Part shown: positions 1 through 7,738 of the stretch, in pieces
Numbering within the stretch: the stretch's first letter is position 1
How the letters are laid out: each line of letters starts with the position of its first letter
DNA from: Streptomyces sp. NBC_01276
GTDB lineage: Bacteria > Actinomycetota > Actinomycetes > Streptomycetales > Streptomycetaceae
Reading direction: 5' to 3'
DNA length: 64,000 nucleotides
Assembly (NCBI RefSeq): GCF_041435355.1
Contig: NZ_CP108442.1
Coordinates: forward strand, 4,896,501-4,960,500
Notes under the pieces: model-generated
Seen by the model: only the letters and a program-made list of their open reading frames with translations
Databases searched by the model: none
What the model was told of the DNA's origin: nothing
Made by a program: the position numbers and the translations under genes

Positions 1-1
1 G

Positions 2-370
2 GACCAGTGGCGCGAGCTGAACGTCCGCTCCCGTGACGTCTTCGCCGTCGCCGACTCCGACGACAAGAGCCACACCGGCACCTTCGACTCCACCCTCGTC
101 ACCCCCAAGTGGGCGGTCACCGGCGGCACCACGCGCACCCTCGCCTTCCAGACGCACTACCGCCACGAGGCCGGCCAGACCGCACAGGTCCTCGTCTCCT
201 ACAACGGCGGCGCCGCGACCGTCGTGAAGAACTACACCGCCGACGCCGTGGCCAAGGGCGAGTCCATCGCCCTCCAGGTCCCGGCCGGCGCCACCGACGT
301 CCAGGTCCGCTTCCGCTACAGCGGCACCAACAACTGGTTCTGGACCGTCGACGACGTGACCCTGGGCTGA
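2..370 (+). CDS. C-terminal end of a probable secreted protein (partial)
   Basis: The reading frame is open from base 2 and stops at TGA 368-370, giving 122 residues; the start lies outside the window. The fragment is rich in Thr, Val, Asp and aromatic residues with alternating beta-strand character, and ends in NWFWTVDDVTLG. Such a tail is typical of beta-sandwich or carbohydrate-binding-like (jelly-roll) modules at the C terminus of secreted Streptomyces hydrolases and phosphoesterases. That assignment is inference from composition and the ending; no catalytic motif is visible in the part present. It is followed by a 130 bp gap and the HAD gene on the same strand. Confidence 0.6.
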   Translation, partial: DQWRELNVRSRDVFAVADSDDKSHTGTFDSTLVTPKWAVTGGTTRTLAFQTHYRHEAGQTAQVLVSYNGGAATVVKNYTADAVAKGESIALQVPAGATDVQVRFRYSGTNNWFWTVDDVTLG

Positions 371-447
371 CCCGCCCGGGCCCGCACCGCGGGACGGCCG
401 TCCGGGCCGTGGACGCCCTCCGCGTCCACGGCCCCCGGCCGCTAGGG

Positions 448-459
448 TGGTACAGACCA
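448..459. promoter_or_regulatory. Weak DasR-like (dre) site before the HAD gene
   Basis: TGGTACAGACCA keeps the outer TGGT...ACCA half-sites of the DasR element (core TGGTCTAGACCA) and differs at two central bases. It lies 44 bp upstream of the GTG start of a NagD-family gene. The match is weaker than the other dre-like sites in this window and could be chance. Confidence 0.35.
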
Positions 460-503
460 GAGGCCCCCGAGGTCAGAGGCCCCGCAGAGCGGAGAACAGT
501 CCC

Positions 504-1283
504 GTGGCAGAGCGCAAGCCGATCGAATCCTGGCTCACCGACATGGACGGGGTCCTCATCCACGAGGGCACCCCGATCCCCGGCGCGGATGCCTTCATCA
601 AGCGGCTGCGCGAGTCGGGCAAGCCCTTCCTGGTGCTGACGAACAACTCCATCTACACCCCGCGCGACCTCCAGGCCCGGCTGAGCCGCATGGGTCTGGA
701 CGTGCCCGTCGAGAACATCTGGACCTCGGCGCTGGCCACCGCCAAGTTCCTCGACGACCAGCGGCCGGGCGGTACGGCGTACGTCATCGGCGAGGCGGGC
801 CTGACCACCGCGCTCCACGACATCGGCTACATCCTCACCGACCACCAGCCCGACTACGTGGTCCTCGGCGAGACCCGCACGTACAGCTTCGAGGCCATGA
901 CCAAGGCCGTCCGGCTGATCAACGCCGGCGCCCGCTTCATCTGCACCAACCCCGACGAGACCGGTCCCTCCACCGAGGGCCCGCTCCCGGCCACGGGTGC
1001 GGTCGCCGCGCTGATCACCAAGGCGACCGGCAAGCAGCCGTACTTCGCGGGCAAGCCCAACCCGCTGATGATGCGCACGGGCCTGAACGCCATCGGCGCG
1101 CACTCCGAGAGCAGCGCGATGATCGGCGACCGGATGGACACCGACGTCCTGGCCGGGCTGGAGGCGGGCATGCAGACCTTCCTCGTGCTGACCGGCCTGA
1201 CCTCGGTCGAGGACACCGAGAAGTTCCCGTACCGCCCGACGAAGACGGTGGACTCCATCGCCGACCTGGTGGACCTGGTTTAG
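504..1283 (+). CDS. HAD-IIA (NagD-like) sugar/nucleotide phosphatase
   Basis: 259-residue HAD-superfamily hydrolase. Motif I is DMDGVL near residues 12-17 (nucleophile and general acid Asp), motif II is the LTNNS stretch near residue 45, and the C terminus has a Lys in AGKPNP followed by IGDRMDTD (metal-binding acidic motif), the usual order for HAD-IIA enzymes with a C2 cap. Family members dephosphorylate nucleotides or small sugar phosphates; in enterobacteria nagD belongs to the N-acetylglucosamine operon, but the substrate here is unknown. GTG 504 was chosen because GGAGAA sits 8 bases upstream; the frame stays open to 447. A hairpin at 1336-1361 ends the unit. A possible DasR site lies at 448-459. 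Confidence 0.87.
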   Translation: MAERKPIESWLTDMDGVLIHEGTPIPGADAFIKRLRESGKPFLVLTNNSIYTPRDLQARLSRMGLDVPVENIWTSALATAKFLDDQRPGGTAYVIGEAGLTTALHDIGYILTDHQPDYVVLGETRTYSFEAMTKAVRLINAGARFICTNPDETGPSTEGPLPATGAVAALITKATGKQPYFAGKPNPLMMRTGLNAIGAHSESSAMIGDRMDTDVLAGLEAGMQTFLVLTGLTSVEDTEKFPYRPTKTVDSIADLVDLV

Positions 1284-1335
1284 GGCCGTCGCGCGGTCCG
1301 TTGGTGCGAACGGCTGACACATACGGGCCAAGAGA

Positions 1336-1361
1336 GCGCCGCTCCGGATGCGGAGCGGCGC
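1336..1361 (+). terminator. Hairpin terminator after the HAD gene
   Basis: GCGCCGCTCC pairs perfectly with GGAGCGGCGC around a 6-base loop, 50 bp after the HAD stop codon and before the next ribosome site. There is no clear T-run, as is common in Streptomyces. Confidence 0.6.
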
Positions 1362-1396
1362 GTCGCGCGTGAATCTCCTTGTCGAGGAGGTTCACC

Positions 1397-2038
1397 ATGC
1401 GCAGTTCTCTGATCGCACTCCGTGTCGCCGGGGTGGCCGTCGTCCTGACGGCGAGCACCGCCGTGACCGTCCCAGCCGCGCTCGCGAACGAGTGGGACCG
1501 CGGCGGCGTCTCGGCGGACCCGAATCCGGCCGAACCGGGGGCGCAGGTCAAGATCCGCGTCCGTGGCTGTGACGGCGACCGGGCGATCGCCCTCTCCCCG
1601 GTCTTCGTCTCCGAGGCCCACCTGACGTCCGGCCGCGACGACCGCCGCACCCTCTACGGCGAGACGATGATCAGCTCCCACGCCCGGCCCGGCTGGCACG
1701 AGATCAAGGTGAAGTGCGCGGGCCGCGACGGCGGTCGTGACGGCGACGGCCGCGACGGCGGCCGCGACGACGGTCTGCGCGGCTCCATCGAGATCCGCGA
1801 GCGCGACCACCGCCCCGACCCCCACCACTCGCCGGTCTGGCCCGTCCACGCGGGCGGCGGCGGGATGGCCGCCCAGGTCGCCGAGACCACCCGGCTCGCC
1901 GCGGCCACCAAGAAGAGCCACGGCGGGGACGGGCCCGGACTGTCGCAGACCGTCATCGGCGCCGTGCTGGCCGCGGCCGCCAGCCTGGCGGTCGCCGGGC
2001 GGGCACTGACCCTGCGCCGCCGCCGCAACGGCGAATGA
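1397..2038 (+). CDS. Secreted, C-terminally anchored surface protein paired with a sortase
   Basis: 213 residues. A signal peptide covers about residues 1-30 and ends VPAALA|NE. The mature part has a 70-residue beta-rich segment, a repetitive linker of GGRD/GDGRD units (about residues 113-127), then a His/Pro region and a C-terminal hydrophobic helix (about residues 182-207) followed by RRRR. No LPXTG motif precedes the helix, so it looks membrane-anchored rather than a classical sortase substrate. ATG 1397 follows GAGGAGG at the right distance; an upstream in-frame GTG at 1379 overlaps the ribosome site and is rejected. The stop overlaps the sortase start (ATGA), so the two are translationally coupled and probably work together at the cell surface. 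Specific function unknown. Confidence 0.8.
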   Translation: MRSSLIALRVAGVAVVLTASTAVTVPAALANEWDRGGVSADPNPAEPGAQVKIRVRGCDGDRAIALSPVFVSEAHLTSGRDDRRTLYGETMISSHARPGWHEIKVKCAGRDGGRDGDGRDGGRDDGLRGSIEIRERDHRPDPHHSPVWPVHAGGGGMAAQVAETTRLAAATKKSHGGDGPGLSQTVIGAVLAAAASLAVAGRALTLRRRRNGE

Positions 2039-2697
2039 GCGAGGCCAAGGCCTCCCCGGGGGGCCGGCTGCTGACCTTCGCCGCCTGGTCGGTGCTGGTC
2101 CTCGTGCTGTGGGTGTGGGGCAAGGAGATCACCGGGGTCCCGCCCGCCGCCGCGCCCGGCGGGGCCGGCGGGCCGGTGGGGCCGGGCCTGCCGGCCCCAC
2201 GGGTACCGCTGTCGGCGGCGATGCCCGCGCGGATCGACGTACCGGCCATGGGCGTCCAGGCGCCGGTGATCGCGCGGGGCCTGGACGCCGACGGGGCGGT
2301 CGAGCCGCCGCCGTACGAGCTCCCCGGAACGGTCGGCTGGTGGGGCGCGGGCCCCGCGCCCGGGGCGGCCGGGACCGCGCTGATGGTGGGACACGTGGAC
2401 ACCAGGTCCAAGCCCGCCGTGTTCTTCGGCCTGAGCACCCTGCGGCCGGGGGAGAAGATCCGCGTGGCCCGGGCGGACGGCACGATCGCGGAGTTCACCG
2501 TGGAGGACGTACGGGTCTACGAGCGCGCGGGCTTCGACCCGCACAAGGCGTACGGGCCGCGGGTCAAGGGCCGCGCCGAACTGCGCCTGGTCACCTGCGG
2601 CGGCACCTACGACAAGGCGGCCCGGCAGTACTCGGCGAACGTGGTGGTCTCCGCCTACCTGACGGGCGCCGGAACCAAGCCGACCGCACCCGCCTAG
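2035..2697 (+). CDS. Class F sortase
   Basis: 220 residues: N-terminal membrane helix (about residues 11-30), a Pro/Gly/Ala-rich linker, and a sortase domain from about residue 60. The catalytic triad is visible as His120 in MVGHVDT, Cys188 in LVTCGG and Arg197 in the following KAARQY. This is the order and spacing of actinobacterial class F sortases, which are membrane-bound cysteine transpeptidases joining surface proteins to the cell wall or to each other. The ATG overlaps the stop of the preceding surface protein by 4 bases. The enzyme's substrate is not evident; the upstream partner has no LPXTG. Confidence 0.9.
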   Translation: MSEAKASPGGRLLTFAAWSVLVLVLWVWGKEITGVPPAAAPGGAGGPVGPGLPAPRVPLSAAMPARIDVPAMGVQAPVIARGLDADGAVEPPPYELPGTVGWWGAGPAPGAAGTALMVGHVDTRSKPAVFFGLSTLRPGEKIRVARADGTIAEFTVEDVRVYERAGFDPHKAYGPRVKGRAELRLVTCGGTYDKAARQYSANVVVSAYLTGAGTKPTAPA

Positions 2698-2735
2698 CGC
2701 CCGGACCGGGCCGTGCCCGGCGCGCCGAAGTAAAC

Positions 2736-2775
2736 GAAGAAGTCCCCCGCAGCTTTCGCTGCGGGGGACTTCTTC
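2736..2775. terminator. Bidirectional hairpin terminator between sortase and tRNA-Lys
   Basis: An 18-base arm starting GAAGAAGTCCCCC (2736-2753) pairs perfectly with 2758-2775 around the loop TTTC. It lies between the convergent sortase gene and tRNA-Lys and can serve both strands. Confidence 0.85.
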
Positions 2776-2782
2776 TTGTCTG

Positions 2783-2856
2783 TGCGCCGCCAGGGACTCG
2801 AACCCCGGACCCGCTGATTAAGAGTCAGCTGCTCTAACCAACTGAGCTAGCGGCGC
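2783..2856 (-). tRNA. tRNA-Lys (CTT)
   Basis: On the minus strand the sequence folds as a full cloverleaf: acceptor GCGCCGC/GCGGCGC, D arm GCTC...GAGC, anticodon stem GCTGA/TCAGC with loop CTCTTAA (anticodon CTT), T loop TTCGAGT, discriminator A. CCA is not encoded. Identical in all bases to the copies at 9518 (+) and 20160 (-). Confidence 0.96.
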
Positions 2857-3042
2857 TTGGTGACAGGGAAAACTCTACCCCACCTGCGGCGGTGCTCGTG
2901 ACCAGCCGCGCCCGCGTTGTCCGATTAACCCATGTTTGGGGGGTTTGTCGTGCACGATATGTCTGGGCCGAGCCGAATCTGACGTCCCGCCAGATACGTG
3001 TGCGGTCGACCACTGGACGACTAGGGGAGCGGACGGAACCGC

Positions 3043-4413
3043 ATGACGATGCAGCCTCCGGTGCATGTGCCGATGCCGACGGCGATGCCGGCGCCGGCGT
3101 TCGAGGAGTACGAGCCCGCGGGCGACTGCGCGTGCCTGGGGTGCGCGCAGCGGCGCCGCGCCCTCGCGCGCGGGCGGGCCATAGGGCGGCGCGACGGCGG
3201 CCACCCCGCCGTACGCGGAGCCCGCCGGGCGCTGGTGCTGGCCACCGCCGCCGGCGTGGTCCTCGGCGGTGGTGGGTCGGCCGCACTGGCCGCGGCCAAG
3301 CCGGTGCCCGGCCCCGGGCCGGTGGCGCGGGACGGGTCGGACACCCCGCAGGGCGGCCGGGCCCCGCTGCACGGACGTCCCGCGGCCGGACACCCCGCCG
3401 GCCGGCCCGGCGCTCCCGCCCTCGTACGGCGCATCGACCGCACGACGATCATCAACCGGGCGAAGCTGTGGCTGGAGGCCAAGGTCCCCTACAGCATGTC
3501 CGAGTACTGGACGGACGGCTACCGGCAGGACTGCTCGGGCTACGTCTCCATGGCCTGGAACCTGGGTACGAACGAGTGGACCGGCAGCCTCGACACCTTC
3601 GCCACCCGGATCACGAAGGAGGAGCTGCTGCCGGGGGACATGCTGCTCTTCCACAACCCGGCGGACCCGAACAAGGGCTCGCACGTGGTCCTCTTCGGCG
3701 GCTGGGTCGACGAGACGCGCACGCACTACGTCGCCTACGAGCAGACCCCCCCGACGACGCGGAAGCAGCCCACGCCGTACGGGTACTGGACCAACGCCGA
3801 GAAGTACCTCCCGTACCGGTTCAACGGCGTGACCGGCGGCGTCGGCCCGGAGGAGCCCGCGCCCGCCCCCATCCAGCCGGCCGCGACCGCCTTTCCGGGC
3901 GTCGCGAAGTTCGGGCCCGGGGCCGACAACCCGTACGTGGCCGAACTCGGCAAGATGCTGATCGGGCGCGGCGCCCTGCGCTTCTACCCCAAGGGCGCCC
4001 ACACCAAGTGGAGCGATGCCGACCGGCTGGCCACCCAGGCCTTCCAGCAGGCGCAGGGCTGGAAGGGCGCCGACGCCGACGGCATCCCGGGCGAGCACAC
4101 CTGGCGGCTGCTGGTGCAGAGCCAGGGCAAGGACATCCCGCCCACGCGGGCCGGCAGTCCGGGTCCCGCCGGGGTGCCCGCGTACCCGGGGGCCGCGTTC
4201 TTCCGGCCGGGGCAGTCCCATGCGGCGATCACCGCCCTGGGCCGCCGGCTGAGGGAGAAGGGCTTCGGCAAGTACTACACGTCCGGCCCCGGCCCCCGCT
4301 GGAGCGAGGCCGACCGCCGCAGCGTCGAGGCCTTCCAGCGCGCCCAGGGCTGGCGCGGCGCCTCGGCCAACGGCTACCCGGGCCCGGAAACCTGGCGCCG
4401 GCTGTTCGCATGA
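3043..4413 (+). CDS. Secreted NlpC/P60-type cell-wall hydrolase with two peptidoglycan-binding repeats
   Basis: 456 residues. The N terminus is a 60-residue charged region with a C-A-C-L-G-C cluster, then a hydrophobic segment (about residues 65-85) acting as signal anchor. The NlpC/P60 domain (about residues 130-270) shows the catalytic Cys in QDCSGYVS (about residue 164) and the His in SHVVLFGGW (about residue 213). Two repeats of about 70 residues follow (about 290-360 and 383-456), each with KWSDADR/RWSEADR, AFQ.AQGW and DGIPG/NGYPG, matching peptidoglycan-binding repeats of actinomycete hydrolases. These enzymes cleave stem-peptide bonds. Start ATG 3043 follows GGGGAG; ATG 3049 is an alternative. 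The next gene begins 11 bp after its stop. Confidence 0.87.
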   Translation: MTMQPPVHVPMPTAMPAPAFEEYEPAGDCACLGCAQRRRALARGRAIGRRDGGHPAVRGARRALVLATAAGVVLGGGGSAALAAAKPVPGPGPVARDGSDTPQGGRAPLHGRPAAGHPAGRPGAPALVRRIDRTTIINRAKLWLEAKVPYSMSEYWTDGYRQDCSGYVSMAWNLGTNEWTGSLDTFATRITKEELLPGDMLLFHNPADPNKGSHVVLFGGWVDETRTHYVAYEQTPPTTRKQPTPYGYWTNAEKYLPYRFNGVTGGVGPEEPAPAPIQPAATAFPGVAKFGPGADNPYVAELGKMLIGRGALRFYPKGAHTKWSDADRLATQAFQQAQGWKGADADGIPGEHTWRLLVQSQGKDIPPTRAGSPGPAGVPAYPGAAFFRPGQSHAAITALGRRLREKGFGKYYTSGPGPRWSEADRRSVEAFQRAQGWRGASANGYPGPETWRRLFA

Positions 4414-4424
4414 CGGAGGCAACG

Positions 4425-6926
4425 ATGTACCCCACGCGCACCACGTTCACGACGGGCACCTTCCACCCCTCGTCGCGCCGCCCCACGCCCGTTGCCGCCA
4501 CCCACCGGACCTGGGGCACGACCCCGGGCGTGGAGCCGCAGCGCGCCGTCGGCCCCGAGCCGACGCCGGGCCCGCGGCCTGCGGGCCCGGCGCACCCGCC
4601 CACCCCCGAGCCGCCCCTCGGGCCAACCCCGACGGCCGACCCGGACCCGACGGCTCACCCGGGCCCGGCCGCCTACGCGGCCCCGGCGGCTCACCAGGGC
4701 CCGGACCCGGCCGGCCGCCCGGACCCGGCGGCCCACCCGGCCCAGGTCGCCTACCCGGCCGCGGCGTTCCACCAGGGCCCGGCCAGCCGTCCGGATCTGA
4801 CGGCCCACCCGGCCCAGGTTCCCCACCCGGCCCAGGTTCCCTACCCGGCCTCGGCGGCCTACCCGGCCCCGGCGGCCGGCGGGCCGGAGCCGACGCCCCC
4901 GGCCGCCCACCCCGTCCCGGCCGCCGCCGGTGCGGCCCGCTCCCCCCGGGAGGCCGACCCGTCCCCCGCCCCCGGCCCCGAACCGGTGGCGGCGGGGCAC
5001 CCCGGCCGGTGGGTCACCCCCGAGGCCGTGGTGGTGGGCCGCCCGGCGGGGCCGGAGGAGCCGCACTCCGCCCGGCCGGCGTTCCCCTCCGCCCCCGAGC
5101 CGGCGTTCCGGGCCGGGCACCCGGAGCGGCCGGAGCCCGTCGGGCCGTCCGGCGCCGCCCTGGCGGCCGATCCCGGGCTGGTGGCGTCGGCCGGTCCGGC
5201 CGGGGCCCAGGAGCCGTACCCCGCGTGGTCCGCCCGACCGGCCGACGCGGCCTCGGCGCACAGGACCGCGCCCCCGTCGGGGCCCGTGGCCGTACCGGCG
5301 GGCCGCCACACCCACCCCGCGGACCCGCCCTCCGCCCGGGTCGCCGGTACCGAGCCGGTGGTGGGACGCCCGGCCGGCCCGGAAGAGCCGCACCCCGTAC
5401 GGGCCGTGCACCCGGCCGACGCCGAGCCCGCGCTCCCGGCCGCGCAACCGGCGGAACCGGAAGCCGTGGCGGCGGTCCGCCCCGTCCGGGCGGCCGACCC
5501 GGTGGCGGAGCCGTACGCGGTCCACCCGGCCGACCCGGAGCGGTACCCCGTCCCGGCGGGGCACGCCGACGGGTCCGCCCCCCGGCAGGGCCGGTGGGTC
5601 GACGCCGGGTGGCCGCCCGCGCGGGGCGACGTACCGGCGGCCCGCGCCGAGGCGGACACCGAGGCCGAGCCCGAAACCGAGACCGAGCCCGAAACCGAGA
5701 CCGCGGCCGCGACGGCGAAGGAGCCCGAGCCCGGGATCCCGCACCCCGCCCCGCAGGGAACCGGCGTTCCCGGCCCCGGCGTGGCCGAGATCGTCGCCCA
5801 GGCCGTAGCCCGCGGCATGGACGCGACCCAGGGCGCCCGGGGCGCGAGAGGGGAGGGGGACACGCTGGACATCCCCCTCCTGCGCCCCCCGCACGGCACC
5901 GCCGTCACCGACGTCCCCGTCCACCTCCCCTTCCGCGCGCACCACCGTCCCCCCGAGCCCCCGCGGGACCTCCGCCCGGCGGCCCGCCGCCCGGCCGCGC
6001 GGCCCCCCGCCGGGCGCCGCGTCCCCCGCGGCGACGACCGGCTCCGCGAGCACCGCGGCCCCGTGCTGCCCGGCTGGATCGCCGTGATCATCGGCGGCCT
6101 CGCCCTCTCCGGCTGCACGGCCGTGCTCTGGCGGGCCGGGGTCGTCCCCGCCCCCCTGGTGGCCGCGTTCGGCGCGGCCCCCCGCGCCTACCGCGGACTG
6201 CACGCCGCGCACTGGCCCCCGCTCGCCCTCCTCGGGATCGTGGCCCTCCTCGCACTCGGCGGCCTCGGCCGCGCCCGGGCCGGCCACGCCTGGGTGCTCA
6301 CCCTCTTCGGGCGCTACCGAGGCACGGTCCGCCGTACCGGCCTGACCTGGATCAGCCCGCTCCTGCTGCGCCAGCGGATCGACGTGCGCCTGCGGCACTG
6401 GCGCAGCGAGCCCATGCCGGCCGTCGACTCCGGCGGCCTCGCCCTCCAGGTGGTCGTCCAGGTCGTCTGGCAGGTCAAGGACACCGCCCGGGCGACCCTC
6501 GCCGTCGAGGACCACACCGACTACCTCGCCGAGCAGGTCGAGTCGGCCATGGCCCGGGTGCTGTCCCAGCTCCCCGCCGACGCCTTCCACGAGGACGCCC
6601 CGACCCTGCGCGACGCCGAGGCCGTCGGCGACGCGCTGACCCGGATGCTGGCGGCCGAGACGGAGGCCGTCGGGATCGAGGTGTTCTCGGCACAGCCCAC
6701 CCGGATCGAGTACGCCCCGGAGGTCGCGGAGGCGATGCGCCGACGCCGGGTCGCCGCGATCGACGCCAAGCACCGGGACGCCGTCCTGACCGCGGTGGTC
6801 GACGCGGTGGACGACACCGTCCACCGCCTCACCTCGCGCGGGATCGTCGAGCTCGACGACTACGAGCGCAAGGCTCTGGTGAAGGACCTCACCGTCGCCT
6901 TCTACACCGGGCGTGGTGACCAGTAA
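4425..6926 (+). CDS. SPFH (band 7) membrane protein with a very long Pro/Ala-rich N-terminal tail
   Basis: 833 residues. Residues 1 to about 545 are low-complexity, dominated by Pro, Ala, Gly, Glu and His, with repeated short units such as HPAQV.YPA, GPDPA and PEPVV, and an acidic patch of ETE repeats near 415-435; this part is presumably disordered and cytoplasmic. Two membrane helices follow (about 549-570 and 600-617), then an SPFH/stomatin-like domain (about 620-833) including RTGLTWISPLLLRQRID and a long helical C terminus. SPFH proteins form membrane microdomain rings or scaffolds. ATG 4425 was chosen because GGAGG lies at 4415-4419; an ATG at 4410 overlaps the preceding stop. It follows the NlpC hydrolase, so a role at the envelope is plausible. 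Homologues usually have a much shorter tail (knowledge, unchecked). Confidence 0.85.
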   Translation: MYPTRTTFTTGTFHPSSRRPTPVAATHRTWGTTPGVEPQRAVGPEPTPGPRPAGPAHPPTPEPPLGPTPTADPDPTAHPGPAAYAAPAAHQGPDPAGRPDPAAHPAQVAYPAAAFHQGPASRPDLTAHPAQVPHPAQVPYPASAAYPAPAAGGPEPTPPAAHPVPAAAGAARSPREADPSPAPGPEPVAAGHPGRWVTPEAVVVGRPAGPEEPHSARPAFPSAPEPAFRAGHPERPEPVGPSGAALAADPGLVASAGPAGAQEPYPAWSARPADAASAHRTAPPSGPVAVPAGRHTHPADPPSARVAGTEPVVGRPAGPEEPHPVRAVHPADAEPALPAAQPAEPEAVAAVRPVRAADPVAEPYAVHPADPERYPVPAGHADGSAPRQGRWVDAGWPPARGDVPAARAEADTEAEPETETEPETETAAATAKEPEPGIPHPAPQGTGVPGPGVAEIVAQAVARGMDATQGARGARGEGDTLDIPLLRPPHGTAVTDVPVHLPFRAHHRPPEPPRDLRPAARRPAARPPAGRRVPRGDDRLREHRGPVLPGWIAVIIGGLALSGCTAVLWRAGVVPAPLVAAFGAAPRAYRGLHAAHWPPLALLGIVALLALGGLGRARAGHAWVLTLFGRYRGTVRRTGLTWISPLLLRQRIDVRLRHWRSEPMPAVDSGGLALQVVVQVVWQVKDTARATLAVEDHTDYLAEQVESAMARVLSQLPADAFHEDAPTLRDAEAVGDALTRMLAAETEAVGIEVFSAQPTRIEYAPEVAEAMRRRRVAAIDAKHRDAVLTAVVDAVDDTVHRLTSRGIVELDDYERKALVKDLTVAFYTGRGDQ

Positions 6927-6942
6927 CACGCGTGACGGGCAA

Positions 6943-6976
6943 ACGGGTGGCCGGTTGTGACCGGACCACCCGTTTT
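6943..6976 (+). terminator. Rho-independent terminator after the SPFH gene
   Basis: ACGGGTGGCCGG pairs with CCGGACCACCCGT (one bulged A) around TTGTGA and runs into TTTT. It begins 17 bp after the SPFH stop codon. Confidence 0.75.
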
Positions 6977-6980
6977 CTCA

Positions 6981-7035
6981 TTGGTATAGACATGGCCAAC
7001 TCCCGTCAATACTGTGGGACTTGGTCTAGACCTGG
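6981..7035. promoter_or_regulatory. Tandem DasR-type (dre) operators upstream of the LPMO gene
   Basis: TTGGTCTAGACCTGG at 7021-7035 contains the exact dre core TGGTCTAGACC. A second, weaker copy TTGGTATAGACATGG lies at 6981-6995, exactly 40 bp upstream in the same orientation. DasR is the GntR-type GlcNAc-responsive repressor of Streptomyces chitin genes. The 40 bp spacing is about four helical turns, so the two sites face the same side of the DNA. Confidence 0.8.
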
Positions 7036-7094
7036 AGTCATCCCCACGCGCGCGCACGGCTCCCCTTCCCGCCCCCCCACGCCCAAGGAGCACC

Positions 7095-7712
7095 ATGCGT
7101 TCCTTCCGCATGCCCGCACGGCCCGGCCGGGCCGGCGCCGCCGCCCTCGGCGTCGGCCTGCTCGCCGCCGTCACCCTGCTGAGCGCCCCCTCCGCCAGCG
7201 GCCACGGCTACACCGACACCCCCATCAGCCGCCAGAAGCTCTGCGCCAACAAGACCGTCGCGGACTGCGGCCCCATCCAGTGGGAGCCCCAGAGCGTCGA
7301 GGGCTACAAGGGCTTCCCGGCGGCCGGCCCGGCCGACGGCCAGATATGTTCCGGCGGCCACAGCGAGTTCGCGCAGCTCGACGACCCGCGCGGGGGCAAG
7401 TGGCCCGCCACCGGCGTCACCTCCGGCCAGAGCTTCGACTTCCGCTGGCAGTTCACCGCGAACCACTCCACGACCGACTTCAAGTACTACGTCACCAAGA
7501 ACGGCTGGGACCCCACCAAGCCGCTGACCCGGGCCTCGCTCGACCCCCAGCCCTTCCTCGTCGTGCCCTACAACGGCGGCCGCCCGGACATGACGACCAT
7601 CCACCGCGGCACCATGCCCGCCGGCAAGAGCGGACGGCATATGATCCTCGCCGTCTGGACCGTCAACGACACCCCGATGGCCTTCTACTCCTGCTCCGAC
7701 GTTCAGTTCTGA
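7095..7712 (+). CDS. AA10 lytic polysaccharide monooxygenase (chitin-active, secreted)
   Basis: 205 residues, single AA10 domain without extra binding module. A basic n-region and hydrophobic core end at APSASG|HGY, so cleavage would expose His37 as the mature N terminus, one half of the copper histidine brace; the second His is H124 in TANHSTTDF. The conserved region ending VNDTPMAFYSCSDVQF and several Cys residues fit chitin-binding LPMOs of Streptomyces. The enzyme oxidatively breaks crystalline chitin outside the cell, helping chitinases. ATG 7095 follows AAGGAG; the frame extends upstream to 7014 but includes the operators and is rejected. Control by GlcNAc through DasR is inferred from the sites at 6981-7035. 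Confidence 0.93.
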   Translation: MRSFRMPARPGRAGAAALGVGLLAAVTLLSAPSASGHGYTDTPISRQKLCANKTVADCGPIQWEPQSVEGYKGFPAAGPADGQICSGGHSEFAQLDDPRGGKWPATGVTSGQSFDFRWQFTANHSTTDFKYYVTKNGWDPTKPLTRASLDPQPFLVVPYNGGRPDMTTIHRGTMPAGKSGRHMILAVWTVNDTPMAFYSCSDVQF

Positions 7713-7723
7713 CGTAACGTCAG
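7709..7723. promoter_or_regulatory. 15-bp perfect palindrome over the LPMO stop codon
   Basis: CTGACGTAACGTCAG has 7-base perfect arms around a central A. It includes the LPMO stop TGA and lies 15 bp upstream of the acyl-CoA synthetase start. Its form suits a dimeric regulator operator, but no binding protein is identified. Confidence 0.5.
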
Positions 7724-7738
7724 CTAACCTCCGGCGGC

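Noticed and set aside
2783..2856. tRNA-Lys as an integrated-element attachment site
   Set aside because: No integrase, phage gene or truncated direct repeat of the tRNA 3' end lies beside any of the three copies.
2857..3042. c-di-AMP (ydaO) riboswitch before the NlpC/P60 gene
   Set aside because: The 186-bp leader lacks a recognisable ydaO core, so no riboswitch is claimed.
4374..6929. Open minus-strand frame of 851 codons opposite the SPFH gene
   Set aside because: It mirrors the Pro/Ala tail of the plus-strand gene, has no ribosome site or known domain, and results from GC-rich codon bias.
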